From Mucilaginibacter frigoritolerans (GTDB lineage: Bacteria > Bacteroidota > Bacteroidia > Sphingobacteriales > Sphingobacteriaceae): 64,000 bases of DNA. The stretch spans positions 124,001-188,000 of the forward strand of contig NZ_VLLI01000008.1 in the NCBI RefSeq assembly GCF_007830615.1, given 5' to 3'. The position numbers and the translations under genes were made by a program. Under the pieces are notes generated by a model. That model was not told the DNA's origin, ran no database searches, and was given only the letters and a program-made list of their open reading frames with translations. This document shows positions 1 through 8,775 of this stretch, piece by piece (within the stretch, counting starts at the first letter, position 1; the number at the start of each line of letters is the position of its first letter).

Positions 1-8
1 AGGGCGTA

Positions 9-1172
9 ATGACCCTTAATAATGTATTACCGGTAGGTGGCGATGAGCAGGTTAATATTCTTATTAACAATGGGAAAGTAGCGGATGTATCATCAACAGA
101 AATGGTTGATACTGTGGCATCTTTAAAATTAACCTTTGAAAGGGCAATGGTTTTTCCGGGATTGATTAATTCACATGATCATCTCGATTTTAATTTGTTC
201 CCTCAATTGGGCACAATTACTTACAATAATTATACTGAATGGGGAAAGCACATTCATGAAAAATATAAGGCAGAGATTGCTGCTGTGCTTAAAATTCCTG
301 TTACCTTGCGTGCACAATGGGGTGTTTATAAAAACCTGTTAGCCGGTGTTACCACGGTTATTAATCATGGTGAAAAGCTGGGCATTGCAGATGATATAAT
401 TACAGTTTTTGAAGAAACGCATTGCCTGCATTCGGTGCAGTTTGAAAAGGGATGGCGTTTAAAGTTGAACAACCCTTTTAAAAAAGCACTTCCTGTAAAT
501 ATCCACACAGGTGAAGGCAATGACTGGTTATCATGCCATGAAATTGACAGGTTAATTAAATGGAACCTGCTACGAAAAAGACTGATTGGCGTACATGCCG
601 TAGCGATGACGGAGCACCAGGCAAAGAAGTTTGATGCTATAGTATGGTGCCCTGAGTCAAATTATTTTTTGCTGAATAAAACAGCAAGAGTTGATATTTT
701 AAGACAGCACACCCCTATGCTGTTTGGCACTGATTCAACACTTACCGGTGACTGGAACATGTGGAACCATTTACATATTGCCCGGGAAAGCCGGTTATTA
801 AACGATGAAGAAATTTACCGGAGCTTAACGGTTAGTGCTGCAAAAACATGGCAGTTAAACAGCGGTGAAATTTTACCCGGCAAAGATGCGGACATTGTTG
901 TGGCCAGGGTAAAAGAAGGGTTAACTGGGTTTAATGCCTTTTTTGCGACTCAACCTGATGATTTGCTGCTGGTTATGCATAAAGGAAAGATCAGTATGTT
1001 TGACGAAAGCTTGCTTAAGCAATTTGATGAAACTGCGTTGAAAAATTTTAGTAAAATATACATTCATGGGGTTGGAAAATACGTTAAAGGTAACTTGCCT
1101 CAACTAATTGAAAACATTATAAGATATTACCCTGAAGCAAAATTCCCTGTAAGTTTAACTAAGTCGGTTTGA
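9..1172 (+). CDS. Amidohydrolase-family protein (possibly 5'-truncated by the window)
   Basis: Metal-dependent hydrolase of the amidohydrolase superfamily. An N-terminal beta-strand segment (NILINNGKVADV) is followed by the metal motif HDHLD after GLINS (about residues 53-59), then His motifs in NIHTGEG and GVHAVAM, and the late Asp in GTDSTLTG. This is the usual order for deaminase/chlorohydrolase-like members. The substrate cannot be read from the sequence. The reading frame is open to the left edge, so the true start may lie upstream, although the N-terminus looks nearly complete. It sits beside glycosyltransferases and an exporter, so a role in a surface-glycan or small-molecule pathway is possible but is inference only. 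Confidence 0.75.
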   Translation: MTLNNVLPVGGDEQVNILINNGKVADVSSTEMVDTVASLKLTFERAMVFPGLINSHDHLDFNLFPQLGTITYNNYTEWGKHIHEKYKAEIAAVLKIPVTLRAQWGVYKNLLAGVTTVINHGEKLGIADDIITVFEETHCLHSVQFEKGWRLKLNNPFKKALPVNIHTGEGNDWLSCHEIDRLIKWNLLRKRLIGVHAVAMTEHQAKKFDAIVWCPESNYFLLNKTARVDILRQHTPMLFGTDSTLTGDWNMWNHLHIARESRLLNDEEIYRSLTVSAAKTWQLNSGEILPGKDADIVVARVKEGLTGFNAFFATQPDDLLLVMHKGKISMFDESLLKQFDETALKNFSKIYIHGVGKYVKGNLPQLIENIIRYYPEAKFPVSLTKSV

Positions 1173-1346
1173 CCAATGTCTCACTCTAACGTTGTTTTTA
1201 AAAAGTCGAAATCTATGTGCTGATGGAAGGTAGATTGTTAATTGGTGAAAAATCAGAGAATGCATTTCTTCGTTTCATCATATTAGTTTTTTACAGTTTT
1301 TGCATGGGGCCTAAGAGTAAAGGTCATTTATTAATCTGAAACAATT

Positions 1347-2444
1347 ATGAAATACGTTTTTGTTACTTATCATTACTCACCAGGCTTCACCTCACCACAA
1401 AGTTGGTTTAAACGAACCGAGATGTATTCAGGGGTATTAGAATCTTTGGGGAAAATGCATACGGTAATTAATGTGGTACAAATAGATTATGTGGGGAATG
1501 TGACCTATAATAACGTTGATAACAGATTTGTGAATTTTGATAAAAAGAAAACCTATTTCCCATCTAGGTTACATCAATATGTTAAAAGTTTAGCTCCTGA
1601 TATAGTTTTTATACAGGGGCTGCACAATCCTTTGCAGGTAATACAATTAAGGCTGATGTTGAATAAAAGAACCCGGATAATTGCCCAGCATCATGCCGAA
1701 AAGCCGTTTCCGGGTATTAAAGGCAAAGTGCAAAGGCTTGCTGATAGTTGTATTAATGCTTATTTATTTGCATCACATGGTATCGGTGCCGAATGGGTAG
1801 CAAAAGGCAATATTTCGTCGGCGAAAAAGATACATGAGGTTATGGAAGTTTCCTCTTTGTTTTATCCAGATAAAAATGCAGCGTCAAAATTAAATATTAA
1901 AGTATCGGGCAATCCTATGTTTTTGTGGGTTGGAAGACTCAATGCCAATAAGGATCCGCTTAATGTAGTAAAAGCATTTTTAAAGTTTGCCGAAAGCAAT
2001 CCCGGTGTACATCTTTATATGATTTATCATACTGATGATCTGCTTAATGATATAAAGATATTGTTGGAAAAGTATGGAGATAATAGTCCAATCACATTGA
2101 TTGGTAAGGTGCCGCATGATGAGTTATTATACTGGTTTAATAGCGCCACTTTCTTTATTTCAGGCTCGTATTATGAAGGGAGTGGTACTGCAGTTTGCGA
2201 AGCAATGTCATGTGGTTGTATTCCCATTGTAACCGATATCCCTGCTTTCAGAATGTCAACCGATAACGGAAACTGTGGATTATTATATGAAGCAGGCAAT
2301 GAACAAGCGCTGTTGGATGTGCTTGAGCAATCTAAAACACTGGATATAGAAGATAAGAAAGCTAAATCATTGGCCTATTTTAAATCCACACTTTCGTTTG
2401 ACGCCATTGCGACTCAAATTCATAAAGTTTCAACATCACTATAA
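1347..2444 (+). CDS. Glycosyltransferase, GT4-like
   Basis: Cytoplasmic GT-B glycosyltransferase of 365 residues. The C-terminal Rossmann half carries LWVGRLNANKDPL and the donor-binding signature EGSGTAVCEAMSCG (about residues 273-286), in which the two Glu of the E-x7-E motif bind the nucleotide-sugar in GT4 enzymes. The N-terminal half, the acceptor side, is less conserved. Acceptor and sugar are not predictable. Its 3' end overlaps the 3' end of the converging glycosyltransferase by 25 bp. Context suggests synthesis of an exopolysaccharide or another surface glycan, with more of the locus probably upstream of the window. Confidence 0.85.
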   Translation: MKYVFVTYHYSPGFTSPQSWFKRTEMYSGVLESLGKMHTVINVVQIDYVGNVTYNNVDNRFVNFDKKKTYFPSRLHQYVKSLAPDIVFIQGLHNPLQVIQLRLMLNKRTRIIAQHHAEKPFPGIKGKVQRLADSCINAYLFASHGIGAEWVAKGNISSAKKIHEVMEVSSLFYPDKNAASKLNIKVSGNPMFLWVGRLNANKDPLNVVKAFLKFAESNPGVHLYMIYHTDDLLNDIKILLEKYGDNSPITLIGKVPHDELLYWFNSATFFISGSYYEGSGTAVCEAMSCGCIPIVTDIPAFRMSTDNGNCGLLYEAGNEQALLDVLEQSKTLDIEDKKAKSLAYFKSTLSFDAIATQIHKVSTSL

Positions 2445-3508
2445 TCAATTTCATCGGCAAAAAGGCTGATGATGTTTTTGGCAACCTTTTGGATGGGAAA
2501 CATCAGCACCGGATCATGCCCCGGCCTGGGGCTTTGGAGGATAGCTAAAGACTCTTTTTTCATTTCACTCCTATTTTTTACTACATAATGATGCCGGTAA
2601 TTTTTTGCCATCGGTTTACAAAAAGAAACTACGTGCGCGCCGGCATACAAAGCTTCAGCCATTACCGATCCGAAGCCCTCATAATTTGAAGTATGTAAAA
2701 AAACTTTGGAGCGTTGCATCAGCTCAATCACTTCTTTGTGGGGCAACTCACCAACAAAGGAAAGATTGTTAGTTAAATTGAAAGAGTTGGCCATTGTTTT
2801 CAGCGTTTCCATTTCCGGACCTTTGCCGCACAGCACCGCTTTAATATCGGGGATATGATCTTTTAAAAAGCCAACAACTTCAACCAAAATGGAGTATTGT
2901 TTAAGCGGAATCAGTGAGCCTGCTCCTAAAATGTCAATATCTCTTTTAATGTGCCCCTTTTTAAACATAGTGGTATCAATCCCTACCGGGACAATATTTG
3001 CCGGTAATAAGCCATAATTACGCTGCACTGTTTCAGCTATAAAATCAGATAAGGCAATCAATGAACCGGCCCCGGGCTTTATCCACTTAAAATATTTGTT
3101 TCCTTTTTTGGCATCCTGACCCAGCAGCCAGCTGTAATGCTTCAATCTGTGTGATTTGGCAAAATAATGGCCCACAAAAGCACATTCGCCCATCCAGAAA
3201 CTAAGCAGTCCGACAGGGTGATATTTGTTATTTAGCTTTGTTAAAATACGCCATGTTTTTATCCAGGTAATGCCCCTTAGAAATTGGCCATTATCTTTTC
3301 CGCCAATTGGGATTACTTTAACCCCATGCCATTTATATTCGCTTGAGGTAAAAGGATAGTGAAGGCTTACCACAATTATTTCTAATCCCGGGCAAATTTC
3401 CTTAAGTGCCTTTACAAACAGTTGCTGGGGCGGTATGCAGGTAGTATCAGCTTCATTTGCTGGGAAGCCGGGTGTAAGGATAACTAATGTTTCAAGCATA
3501 TGCTCCAT
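2420..3508 (-). CDS. Glycosyltransferase, GT4-like
   Basis: GT-B fold glycosyltransferase of 362 residues. The C-terminal domain shows GAGSLIPLKQY, the strand AVLCGKGPE and the GT4 donor motif NYEGFGSVMAEALYAG. The start ATG lies inside the 3' end of the ABC exporter gene upstream (17-bp overlap), so the two are almost certainly co-transcribed and translationally coupled. That pairing suggests the transferase builds, and the ABC protein exports, the same glycan or glycolipid. This is inferred from context. Donor and acceptor are unknown. Confidence 0.85.
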   Translation of the reverse strand: MEHMLETLVILTPGFPANEADTTCIPPQQLFVKALKEICPGLEIIVVSLHYPFTSSEYKWHGVKVIPIGGKDNGQFLRGITWIKTWRILTKLNNKYHPVGLLSFWMGECAFVGHYFAKSHRLKHYSWLLGQDAKKGNKYFKWIKPGAGSLIALSDFIAETVQRNYGLLPANIVPVGIDTTMFKKGHIKRDIDILGAGSLIPLKQYSILVEVVGFLKDHIPDIKAVLCGKGPEMETLKTMANSFNLTNNLSFVGELPHKEVIELMQRSKVFLHTSNYEGFGSVMAEALYAGAHVVSFCKPMAKNYRHHYVVKNRSEMKKESLAILQSPRPGHDPVLMFPIQKVAKNIISLFADEIDYSDVETL

Positions 3509-5156
3509 CTAACAAAACCACCTTATTGCAAAACGACAAACTATTTTTATTGTGTGTGATCATGATAATCATTTTACCCATTTTAGCCAGCAATTCGAGC
3601 TTTATTAAAATTGTTTTTTCTGCGGCATCATCAACTTCACCAAAGGGTTCGTCCAAAATCAAGACATCAAAATCGTGGTACAGGGCCCTGGCTAACATTA
3701 ATCTTTGGCGCTGGCCGCCGCTTATATTTTTAGCGTTTTCGGTGAGTATTTTATTTACGCCTTCCGGATATTGTTTAATAATATCGTCTATTCCACAAAA
3801 GGAAAGTGCTTTAGTTAATTTATCTTCATCATACTTGCCTTCTGTAAGTATGATGTTTTTTAAAATAGAATCATTTATAAAAAATGACTGCTGTTTAACA
3901 TAAGCAATGCTTTTCCGGTAACTTTTTCTACCGTTAATATCAACAGGCATATGATTTATGGAGATGGTTCCGCTTTCCTGCTCCAGAAAACCAAGCAGCA
4001 GATTAATAATAGTGCTTTTACCCAATCCTGAAGGCCCTGATATACCCACAAAATCGCCGCGGTAGGCTTCAAAACAAAAGTTGTTTAATATTTGCTTATG
4101 TCCGTAATTGAAATTGACCTGGTTAAATTTTATGGAATCGATATAAGTTTCAGCCGAAATTGCCTCATACGGAATTGCTGCATTATTGGCCAGATCATTA
4201 ACGGTAAATTCATAGGTTTTGATTTGACCTGCGCTGTTTAATATTTTAACAATTCCGGGAATGATTTTGTAGGATGCGGCCATAAAAACTCCGATATCAA
4301 GCAAGCCGATGGCGTGATTATTTGCTGCCCATTTATTAATGGCCATGAGTATCAGAAAGCCAAGCACCGCAAAAACCTCTATCAGTCGCGATGGTAATCC
4401 CTGCAGGGTTTGTTGGGTGGCAATATAATCGTTCAGTTGTTTTTGGTAACGATAATACCGGGTGGTAAAAAAGTCATTTTTATTATAAACATTGCTTTCA
4501 ACATAGCCGGATAATGATTCTTTTAGATATTGGAGCGTGAGCTGGCTGGTTAATTTTGAATTGCTGCGTATATCTTTCAGCTTCTTCTTAATAAAATATC
4601 CCAGCAAAACCACCGGCGGTAGCAGCAGCAGAAATAAGGAAAGGAACAAGGATGGATGGTAAAACAGTATGCCAATTACTGTAAACAGGATCAATGCTCC
4701 TTGCGAAATAATCTGCTGGATATTGGTTAAGATATAGTTGCTGAATTCAATAGGCTGCTGGCTTATTTTACGGATATAAACAGACGAATCAACGTGAACA
4801 AACTGCTGGTAATCATCCTTTAAATAATGCTGTATGTTCCGTTTTGATAATCGCGAAGCAACCGCATAGAAAAATATGTTTTGTGATTTGGTGATGAGAT
4901 AGCCCACCCAGTTTTTGATAGCATAAAACACAAAAAAAATGCTGATGAGCAGCAATGAATTTTGATTGAACAGGGATGATAAAAAGGTATGCTTGTCAGC
5001 GCGGTTACCAGTGTAAAAATTGATAACAAAAAGCAAAGCCCCCAGGAATGCTATATCCAGAATGCCGATAAACAGATCGAGCAAAATTTGGATACACAGC
5101 CTTACTTTTTCCTTGCGGATGAGTATGCTTAAAACTGTTTTAATTAAGTGTTTCAA
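3492..5156 (-). CDS. ABC transporter, fused membrane and ATPase domains (MsbA/exporter type)
   Basis: Half-transporter of 554 residues. It has an N-terminal membrane domain of about six helices (roughly residues 1-310) and a C-terminal ATPase with Walker A GPSGLGKST, signature ISGGQRQRL, Walker B VLILDEPFGEVD and the switch His in MIMITHN. The architecture is that of lipid/oligosaccharide/peptide exporters working as homodimers in the inner membrane. The only initiation codon before an in-frame stop is TTG at 5156, with no ATG or GTG available, so TTG is taken as the start. It overlaps the following glycosyltransferase by 17 bp, pointing to export of a glycan or glycolipid. Confidence 0.85.
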   Translation of the reverse strand: MKHLIKTVLSILIRKEKVRLCIQILLDLFIGILDIAFLGALLFVINFYTGNRADKHTFLSSLFNQNSLLLISIFFVFYAIKNWVGYLITKSQNIFFYAVASRLSKRNIQHYLKDDYQQFVHVDSSVYIRKISQQPIEFSNYILTNIQQIISQGALILFTVIGILFYHPSLFLSLFLLLLPPVVLLGYFIKKKLKDIRSNSKLTSQLTLQYLKESLSGYVESNVYNKNDFFTTRYYRYQKQLNDYIATQQTLQGLPSRLIEVFAVLGFLILMAINKWAANNHAIGLLDIGVFMAASYKIIPGIVKILNSAGQIKTYEFTVNDLANNAAIPYEAISAETYIDSIKFNQVNFNYGHKQILNNFCFEAYRGDFVGISGPSGLGKSTIINLLLGFLEQESGTISINHMPVDINGRKSYRKSIAYVKQQSFFINDSILKNIILTEGKYDEDKLTKALSFCGIDDIIKQYPEGVNKILTENAKNISGGQRQRLMLARALYHDFDVLILDEPFGEVDDAAEKTILIKLELLAKMGKMIIMITHNKNSLSFCNKVVLLDGAYA

Positions 5157-5273
5157 AATGCTATTGTAATGGCGGCTTTATGGTTTAAAAGCTTTTACAA
5201 TAGGTTACGGCAGTTATGGAAGTTCAGTTGCCTGAGATAGAAATATAAATGCGCTTATTCAATTGAGATATTT

Positions 5274-5305
5274 AACCGGCATAAACAATTATGCCTATGC
5301 CGGTT
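5274..5305 (-). terminator. Hairpin downstream of the OmpA-like lipoprotein gene
   Basis: A perfect 10-bp inverted repeat, arms 5274-5283 and 5296-5305 with core ACCGGCAT, lies just after the stop of the leftward lipoprotein gene at 5315. The T-rich side is on the + strand, so as a terminator for the leftward gene it lacks a strong U tract. It may still block read-through into the ABC gene. Confidence 0.5.
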
Positions 5306-5314
5306 TTTAGTTTT

Positions 5315-5854
5315 TTAGTTTTGCTTTTTTATTTCAACACGACGGTTAATTACCCTGCCGGTATCGGTGCTGTTATCGGCAACTGGATTGTTTTCGCCAT
5401 AACCGTTAGCCGTTAAATTGCTGATGCTTACACCTGAATTTACCAGGTATGCTTTTACCGCATTTGCCCTATCAACAGATAATTGCATATTATGGTCGGC
5501 AGTACCTTCGGCAGATGCATATCCACTTAAGGTAAATTTAACTGTCGGGTCAATTTTCATTTCGGCAGCAGCCTTGTCCAATATCGGGTATGATGCCGTT
5601 TTCAGAACGCCTGAGTCAAATTCAAATTGAATATTGCTGAAGTTATAGTCAGGAGCCGGTGTTGGCGCTGGGGCAGGTGCAGTTTCAGTAGCGGGTTCAG
5701 CTTTCGGTTGTTCTACAGGAGCAGCAGGAGCAGGTGCCGGGGTTTCTGCAACAGGTGCTGGTTTTTCAGCAAGCTTTTTTGCTTTGCAGGCATTTAAAGC
5801 AAGTAATGCAAACAGAATAATAGAAGGGTAGAAGGCAGATCGGATCAGTTTCAT
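5315..5854 (-). CDS. OmpA/Pal-like peptidoglycan-associated lipoprotein
   Basis: Envelope lipoprotein of 179 residues. The signal peptide ends in the lipobox LNAC (Cys23). An Ala/Pro/Glu-rich linker (about 30-68) is followed by an OmpA-C domain with FEFDSG, GYASAEGT, RANAVKAYLV, NGYGENNP and NRRVEI. In the family this domain binds diaminopimelate of peptidoglycan and tethers the outer membrane. The Pro-Ala linker would span the periplasm. The gene appears monocistronic, 158 bp upstream of the ABC gene with a hairpin between. It has no TolB or other Tol-Pal partner nearby, so a specific Pal role is not claimed. Confidence 0.9.
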   Translation of the reverse strand: MKLIRSAFYPSIILFALLALNACKAKKLAEKPAPVAETPAPAPAAPVEQPKAEPATETAPAPAPTPAPDYNFSNIQFEFDSGVLKTASYPILDKAAAEMKIDPTVKFTLSGYASAEGTADHNMQLSVDRANAVKAYLVNSGVSISNLTANGYGENNPVADNSTDTGRVINRRVEIKKQN

Positions 5855-6013
5855 AATAAATAAGTGAGTAATTAAATGATGTGGTAATTATACAAATCAA
5901 AACGTAACCTCAAAATGATTATTGCAAAAATGACAGAAGTTTAAAATTTTGAACAGTTCATATCCGTGTAAATGTGCTAAGAAATCTATCCTCCAATAAT
6001 TTCCTTAAAACAC

Positions 6014-6021
6014 TATTTTTG
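6014..6021 (+). promoter_or_regulatory. Putative -7 box (TAnnTTTG) for trmB
   Basis: TATTTTTG matches the Bacteroidota primary-sigma -7 consensus TAnnTTTG and lies 17 nt before the GTG start of trmB. A clear -33 TTG element was not seen. Confidence 0.5.
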
Positions 6022-6038
6022 CACTTTAATTATTTTAA

Positions 6039-6686
6039 GTGGGAAAAGACAAATTAAGGCGCTTTGCGGAGATAGATACTTTTAGTAACGTTTTACAATT
6101 AGATGCAGGCAAAGAGTTTAAAGGAAAGTGGAGCAGCAGTTTTTTTAAAAATGATAATCCTTTGGTATTAGAGTTAGCCTGTGGAAAAGGCGAATACACC
6201 GTTAATCTGGCTACTCTGTTTCCGGATAAAAATTTTATCGGGATTGATTATAAGGGTAACCGGATTTGGCGTGGGGCTAAAACCGCATTGGAGGATGGCG
6301 TAAACAATGTAGGTTTTTTGCGTATCCAAATAGAAACCCTGCTAGATTATTTTGCAAATGACGAAGTTGATGAGATTTGGATCACCTTTCCTGATCCTCA
6401 GCCTCAAATAAGCCGCGAGAAGAAAAGACTTACCTCGTCACGCTTTTTGGATATGTATAAAGTGGTTGTAAGGCCAGGCGGTTTCATCAACCTAAAAACA
6501 GATAACGACGACCTGCACGCCTATACAGTTGAAAAAATAGAAGAAACAGGCTTAAATCTGCATGTCAGAACAGAAGACCTTTATCACTCTGAATTTGCTG
6601 ATGAGGTTTTGTCGATAAAGACCTATTACGAAAAGAAATATCTGAAAGACAATAAAAACATTAACTATCTTAAGTTTTCTTTTTAA
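6039..6686 (+). CDS. trmB: tRNA (guanine-N7)-methyltransferase
   Basis: SAM-dependent enzyme that makes m7G46 in the tRNA variable loop. It has the class I methyltransferase motif LELACGKGEY (about 46-55), the acidic motif FIGIDYKGNR and the TrmB hallmark EIWITFPDPQP (about 119-129), followed by RLTSSRFLDMY and the C-terminal YHSEFADEVLSIKTYYEKKYL. The length of 215 residues is normal. The start is GTG at 6039, giving the typical MGKDKLRRFAE beginning and placed 17 nt after a TAnnTTTG box. The alkyltransferase-like gene follows after 9 bp and is probably co-transcribed. Confidence 0.95.
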   Translation: MGKDKLRRFAEIDTFSNVLQLDAGKEFKGKWSSSFFKNDNPLVLELACGKGEYTVNLATLFPDKNFIGIDYKGNRIWRGAKTALEDGVNNVGFLRIQIETLLDYFANDEVDEIWITFPDPQPQISREKKRLTSSRFLDMYKVVVRPGGFINLKTDNDDLHAYTVEKIEETGLNLHVRTEDLYHSEFADEVLSIKTYYEKKYLKDNKNINYLKFSF

Positions 6687-6695
6687 TGCAACTGA

Positions 6696-7028
6696 ATGAA
6701 AGATGATAACTTTTTTGAACGGGTTTATGAAGTTGTCAGGCTTATTCCACCGGGCAGGGTAACTTCTTATGGCGCTATAGCAGCTTACCTGGGTACAAAA
6801 GGATCATCAAGAATGGTGGGTTATGCCATGCAGGCTTGTGGTAAGGCTAATCCTCCTGTGCCCGCTCACCGGGTAGTTAACCGGCAGGGTTTGTTGACTG
6901 CAAAGTTTCATTTCGGTGGTAATTTAATGGAGCAATTACTGGAAAGCGAAGGCGTAAAAGTAATAGATGATCAGGTGCAGGATTTTAAAACACTATTTTG
7001 GGACCCCTCTATTGAACTGGCGTTATAG
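6696..7028 (+). CDS. Alkyltransferase-like protein (ATL), MGMT family without the active-site Cys
   Basis: A 110-residue protein equal to the DNA-binding domain of O6-alkylguanine-DNA alkyltransferase. It has PPGRVTSYGAIAAYLG (helix-turn-helix start), SSRMVGYAM with Arg39 in the place of the Arg finger, and PAHRVVN where MGMT has PCHRV. The acceptor Cys is Ala57, so it cannot transfer the alkyl group. In the ATL family such proteins bind O6-alkylguanine and hand the lesion to nucleotide-excision repair. Other ATLs often have Trp at this position, so Ala is a variant. It sits 9 bp downstream of trmB. Confidence 0.9.
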   Translation: MKDDNFFERVYEVVRLIPPGRVTSYGAIAAYLGTKGSSRMVGYAMQACGKANPPVPAHRVVNRQGLLTAKFHFGGNLMEQLLESEGVKVIDDQVQDFKTLFWDPSIELAL

Positions 7029-7030
7029 AA

Positions 7031-7399
7031 TCAGGTAGTTTCAACTTTTTTATGATGAATGCCTTTATAATCGGTAAACAGCCAGGTGAGCAAAATTACC
7101 GTTCCAAATATTACGTAAAACAGTTTCCCTTCTGAATTATTGCTGAAAAGCGTGTAAGCAATCACTATAAGCAATACACCCATCATTAGCTCAATACCAC
7201 TGTGTATGGTTAAAGGAATAAATTTAAAAATCCCCAATTTGTATTCTGTACAAATAGTAAGTAATAAATGTATTATTCCTATAACATAAGTAAAACCCGC
7301 TAGTAGTCCGGTAAAGCCAAATGTAGCCGGTGAAGTCAGCAGAAATACTACAACCAGGTAATCAATTAAACCATGAATAGTTGGAGAAATGAACTTCAT
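7031..7399 (-). CDS. Small membrane protein, four predicted helices
   Basis: A 122-residue, strongly hydrophobic protein with about four membrane segments (roughly 9-29, 33-50, 62-84 and 92-112). Conserved-looking polar motifs are TIHGLIDYL at the start and TIHSGIEL in the third segment, which repeat a T-I-H pattern and suggest an internal duplication of two helical hairpins. This resembles SPW-repeat-like membrane proteins, but the assignment is weak. Its 3' end converges on the ATL gene with 2 bp between stops. Function unknown. Confidence 0.6.
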   Translation of the reverse strand: MKFISPTIHGLIDYLVVVFLLTSPATFGFTGLLAGFTYVIGIIHLLLTICTEYKLGIFKFIPLTIHSGIELMMGVLLIVIAYTLFSNNSEGKLFYVIFGTVILLTWLFTDYKGIHHKKVETT

Positions 7400-7487
7400 A
7401 AATAATAATATTTAGGTGTATGGTTAGATACGGAATGCCATGCGTTACAGTTCTCTAAAATACTATTTTTCAAATCAAAATAAAAAC

Positions 7488-7853
7488 TCAATCTATTAGC
7501 TGCAAAAGCTCCATTCTGTTGCCAAAAGGATCAATAAAAGCAAATCTTGTACGACCGGGAATTGCAGGTTCTTCGGTTATTTCAATATGGTTTTTTTGAA
7601 GATGCGCCCTTGCAGCAGTAATGTCAGCTACTTCAAAAGCCGTATGCCTTATGGACCGGCCCTTAAAAGGTTCAACCCCAATGTGCAATTGGATATTGCC
7701 AATGTTTAACCAATAACCAGCGGTGCTGAAAAGATGATTGGGCCGGTCAATCAGTTGCAAGCCCATTACGTCAGTATAAAAGATCTTCGCTTCTTCTAAC
7801 CGCTCCTTGGGGACACAAATGTGGATATGATCCGCACGTATAAAATCAATCAT
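7488..7853 (-). CDS. VOC/glyoxalase-fold protein
   Basis: A 121-residue vicinal-oxygen-chelate domain protein with beta-alpha-beta-beta-beta halves. Metal-ligand-like positions are seen in DHIHICV, NIQLHIG and RHTAFEV, with a terminal Glu in NRMELLQ. Ligands of this type suggest a metal-dependent lyase, dioxygenase or resistance protein, but the substrate cannot be told. Its ATG shares one base with the stop of the upstream VOC gene (TAATG), so the pair is translationally coupled. Confidence 0.8.
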   Translation of the reverse strand: MIDFIRADHIHICVPKERLEEAKIFYTDVMGLQLIDRPNHLFSTAGYWLNIGNIQLHIGVEPFKGRSIRHTAFEVADITAARAHLQKNHIEITEEPAIPGRTRFAFIDPFGNRMELLQLID

Positions 7854-8230
7854 TATTCGTCTTCTGCAAAGGTTAGCACATAGTTATTATTGTCCAGTAT
7901 GGAAAATTCAGTGGCCCCGTAAAAAGTAGTTTCCAATGGTTTAAGTACAGTCACTTTTTCGTGTATCAAACCAAAAAACTCCCTGATCTTTTTTAGTTTG
8001 ATATACAGGAGTAAAGAGCCTCCATTATGACGGTTGATGTTTGGCAGTTCATCGCCCAAACTTTCAAAAGTTTGAAACATAAAGGTAACATCGCCATTAA
8101 CCATCATGGCCCAAACAAATTCGGTTCCAGTTTCAGGAACGGTCATTGCTACCTGAAAGCCTATCGATTTATAAAAATCAATGGTTTCGGCAATATCATT
8201 CACAAAAATATTGGGGGATAAGCTTTCCAT
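7853..8230 (-). CDS. VOC/glyoxalase-fold protein, bleomycin-resistance-like
   Basis: A VOC-superfamily domain of about 125 residues. It shows SPNIFVNDIAETIDFYKSIGFQ at the N-terminus, VNGDVTFMFQT in the middle and TEFSILDNNNYVLTFAEDE at the end. Metal ligands are poorly conserved (no His in the first strand), so it may be a binding rather than catalytic member. The ATG at 8230 is preferred over an in-frame TTG three codons upstream. It is the first gene of a two-gene unit with the downstream VOC gene, which overlaps by one base. Confidence 0.8.
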   Translation of the reverse strand: MESLSPNIFVNDIAETIDFYKSIGFQVAMTVPETGTEFVWAMMVNGDVTFMFQTFESLGDELPNINRHNGGSLLLYIKLKKIREFFGLIHEKVTVLKPLETTFYGATEFSILDNNNYVLTFAEDE

Positions 8231-8378
8231 AGTTTTCAATTGTTAAGTAAAAGTATTTTTTTATTTCGGGATTTAAATGTTCTATTTCGGATTTTTATAC
8301 ACCAAATTTTATAGTTCAATTTGTAAGCTTGATGGTGCTTTAAAGAGTTATCATTACATAACATTAAATCAATATTAT

Positions 8379-8726
8379 ATGTCCCTTATAGAAGAATTTG
8401 AATCCTATCGAACCAAAATGAACGACAGGATAATGGAAACCGCGAACACCAACATCAAACGTTTCTTTGCGCTGGATACCACTACCTATGCCGACGGAGC
8501 GCTTGATGTAAAAACCAAAGAGATGCTTGGGCTTGTAGCTTCCATGGTATTGCGTTGTGATGATTGCATCAAATACCATTTAGGAAAATGCCACGAGGCG
8601 GGCGTCAATCACTATGAGATGAACGAAGTATTTATGATTGCCAATTTGGTCGGCGGATCGATAGTTATTCCGCATTACCGCCGTGCTGTTGAGTACTGGG
8701 ACGAGTTGAATGAAGTTGGCAGTTAA
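8379..8726 (+). CDS. AhpD-like carboxymuconolactone decarboxylase-family protein
   Basis: A 115-residue all-helical protein with the redox motif RCDDCIKYHLGKC, the CxxCxxxH of the AhpD family, which in that family supports peroxidase or thiol-disulfide activity. The start is placed at ATG 8379 (MSLIEEFESYR). The 34 codons before it (MFYFGF...) are AT-rich, unlike the family, and are treated as non-coding. No partner peroxiredoxin is adjacent. The 3-methyladenine glycosylase gene follows 49 bp downstream on the same strand. Confidence 0.85.
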   Translation: MSLIEEFESYRTKMNDRIMETANTNIKRFFALDTTTYADGALDVKTKEMLGLVASMVLRCDDCIKYHLGKCHEAGVNHYEMNEVFMIANLVGGSIVIPHYRRAVEYWDELNEVGS

Positions 8727-8775
8727 TAGTGTACAGTAGCTTTATTAGTTTAATTTAGCTTTTAAAATTAGCAAT

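Noticed and set aside
3487..3903. 138-codon open frame on the + strand
   Set aside because: Antisense to the ATPase domain of the ABC exporter, with no independent evidence of coding.
8277..8378. 34-codon N-terminal extension of the AhpD-like protein
   Set aside because: AT-rich and Tyr/Phe-rich sequence without family similarity, with a better ATG at 8379.
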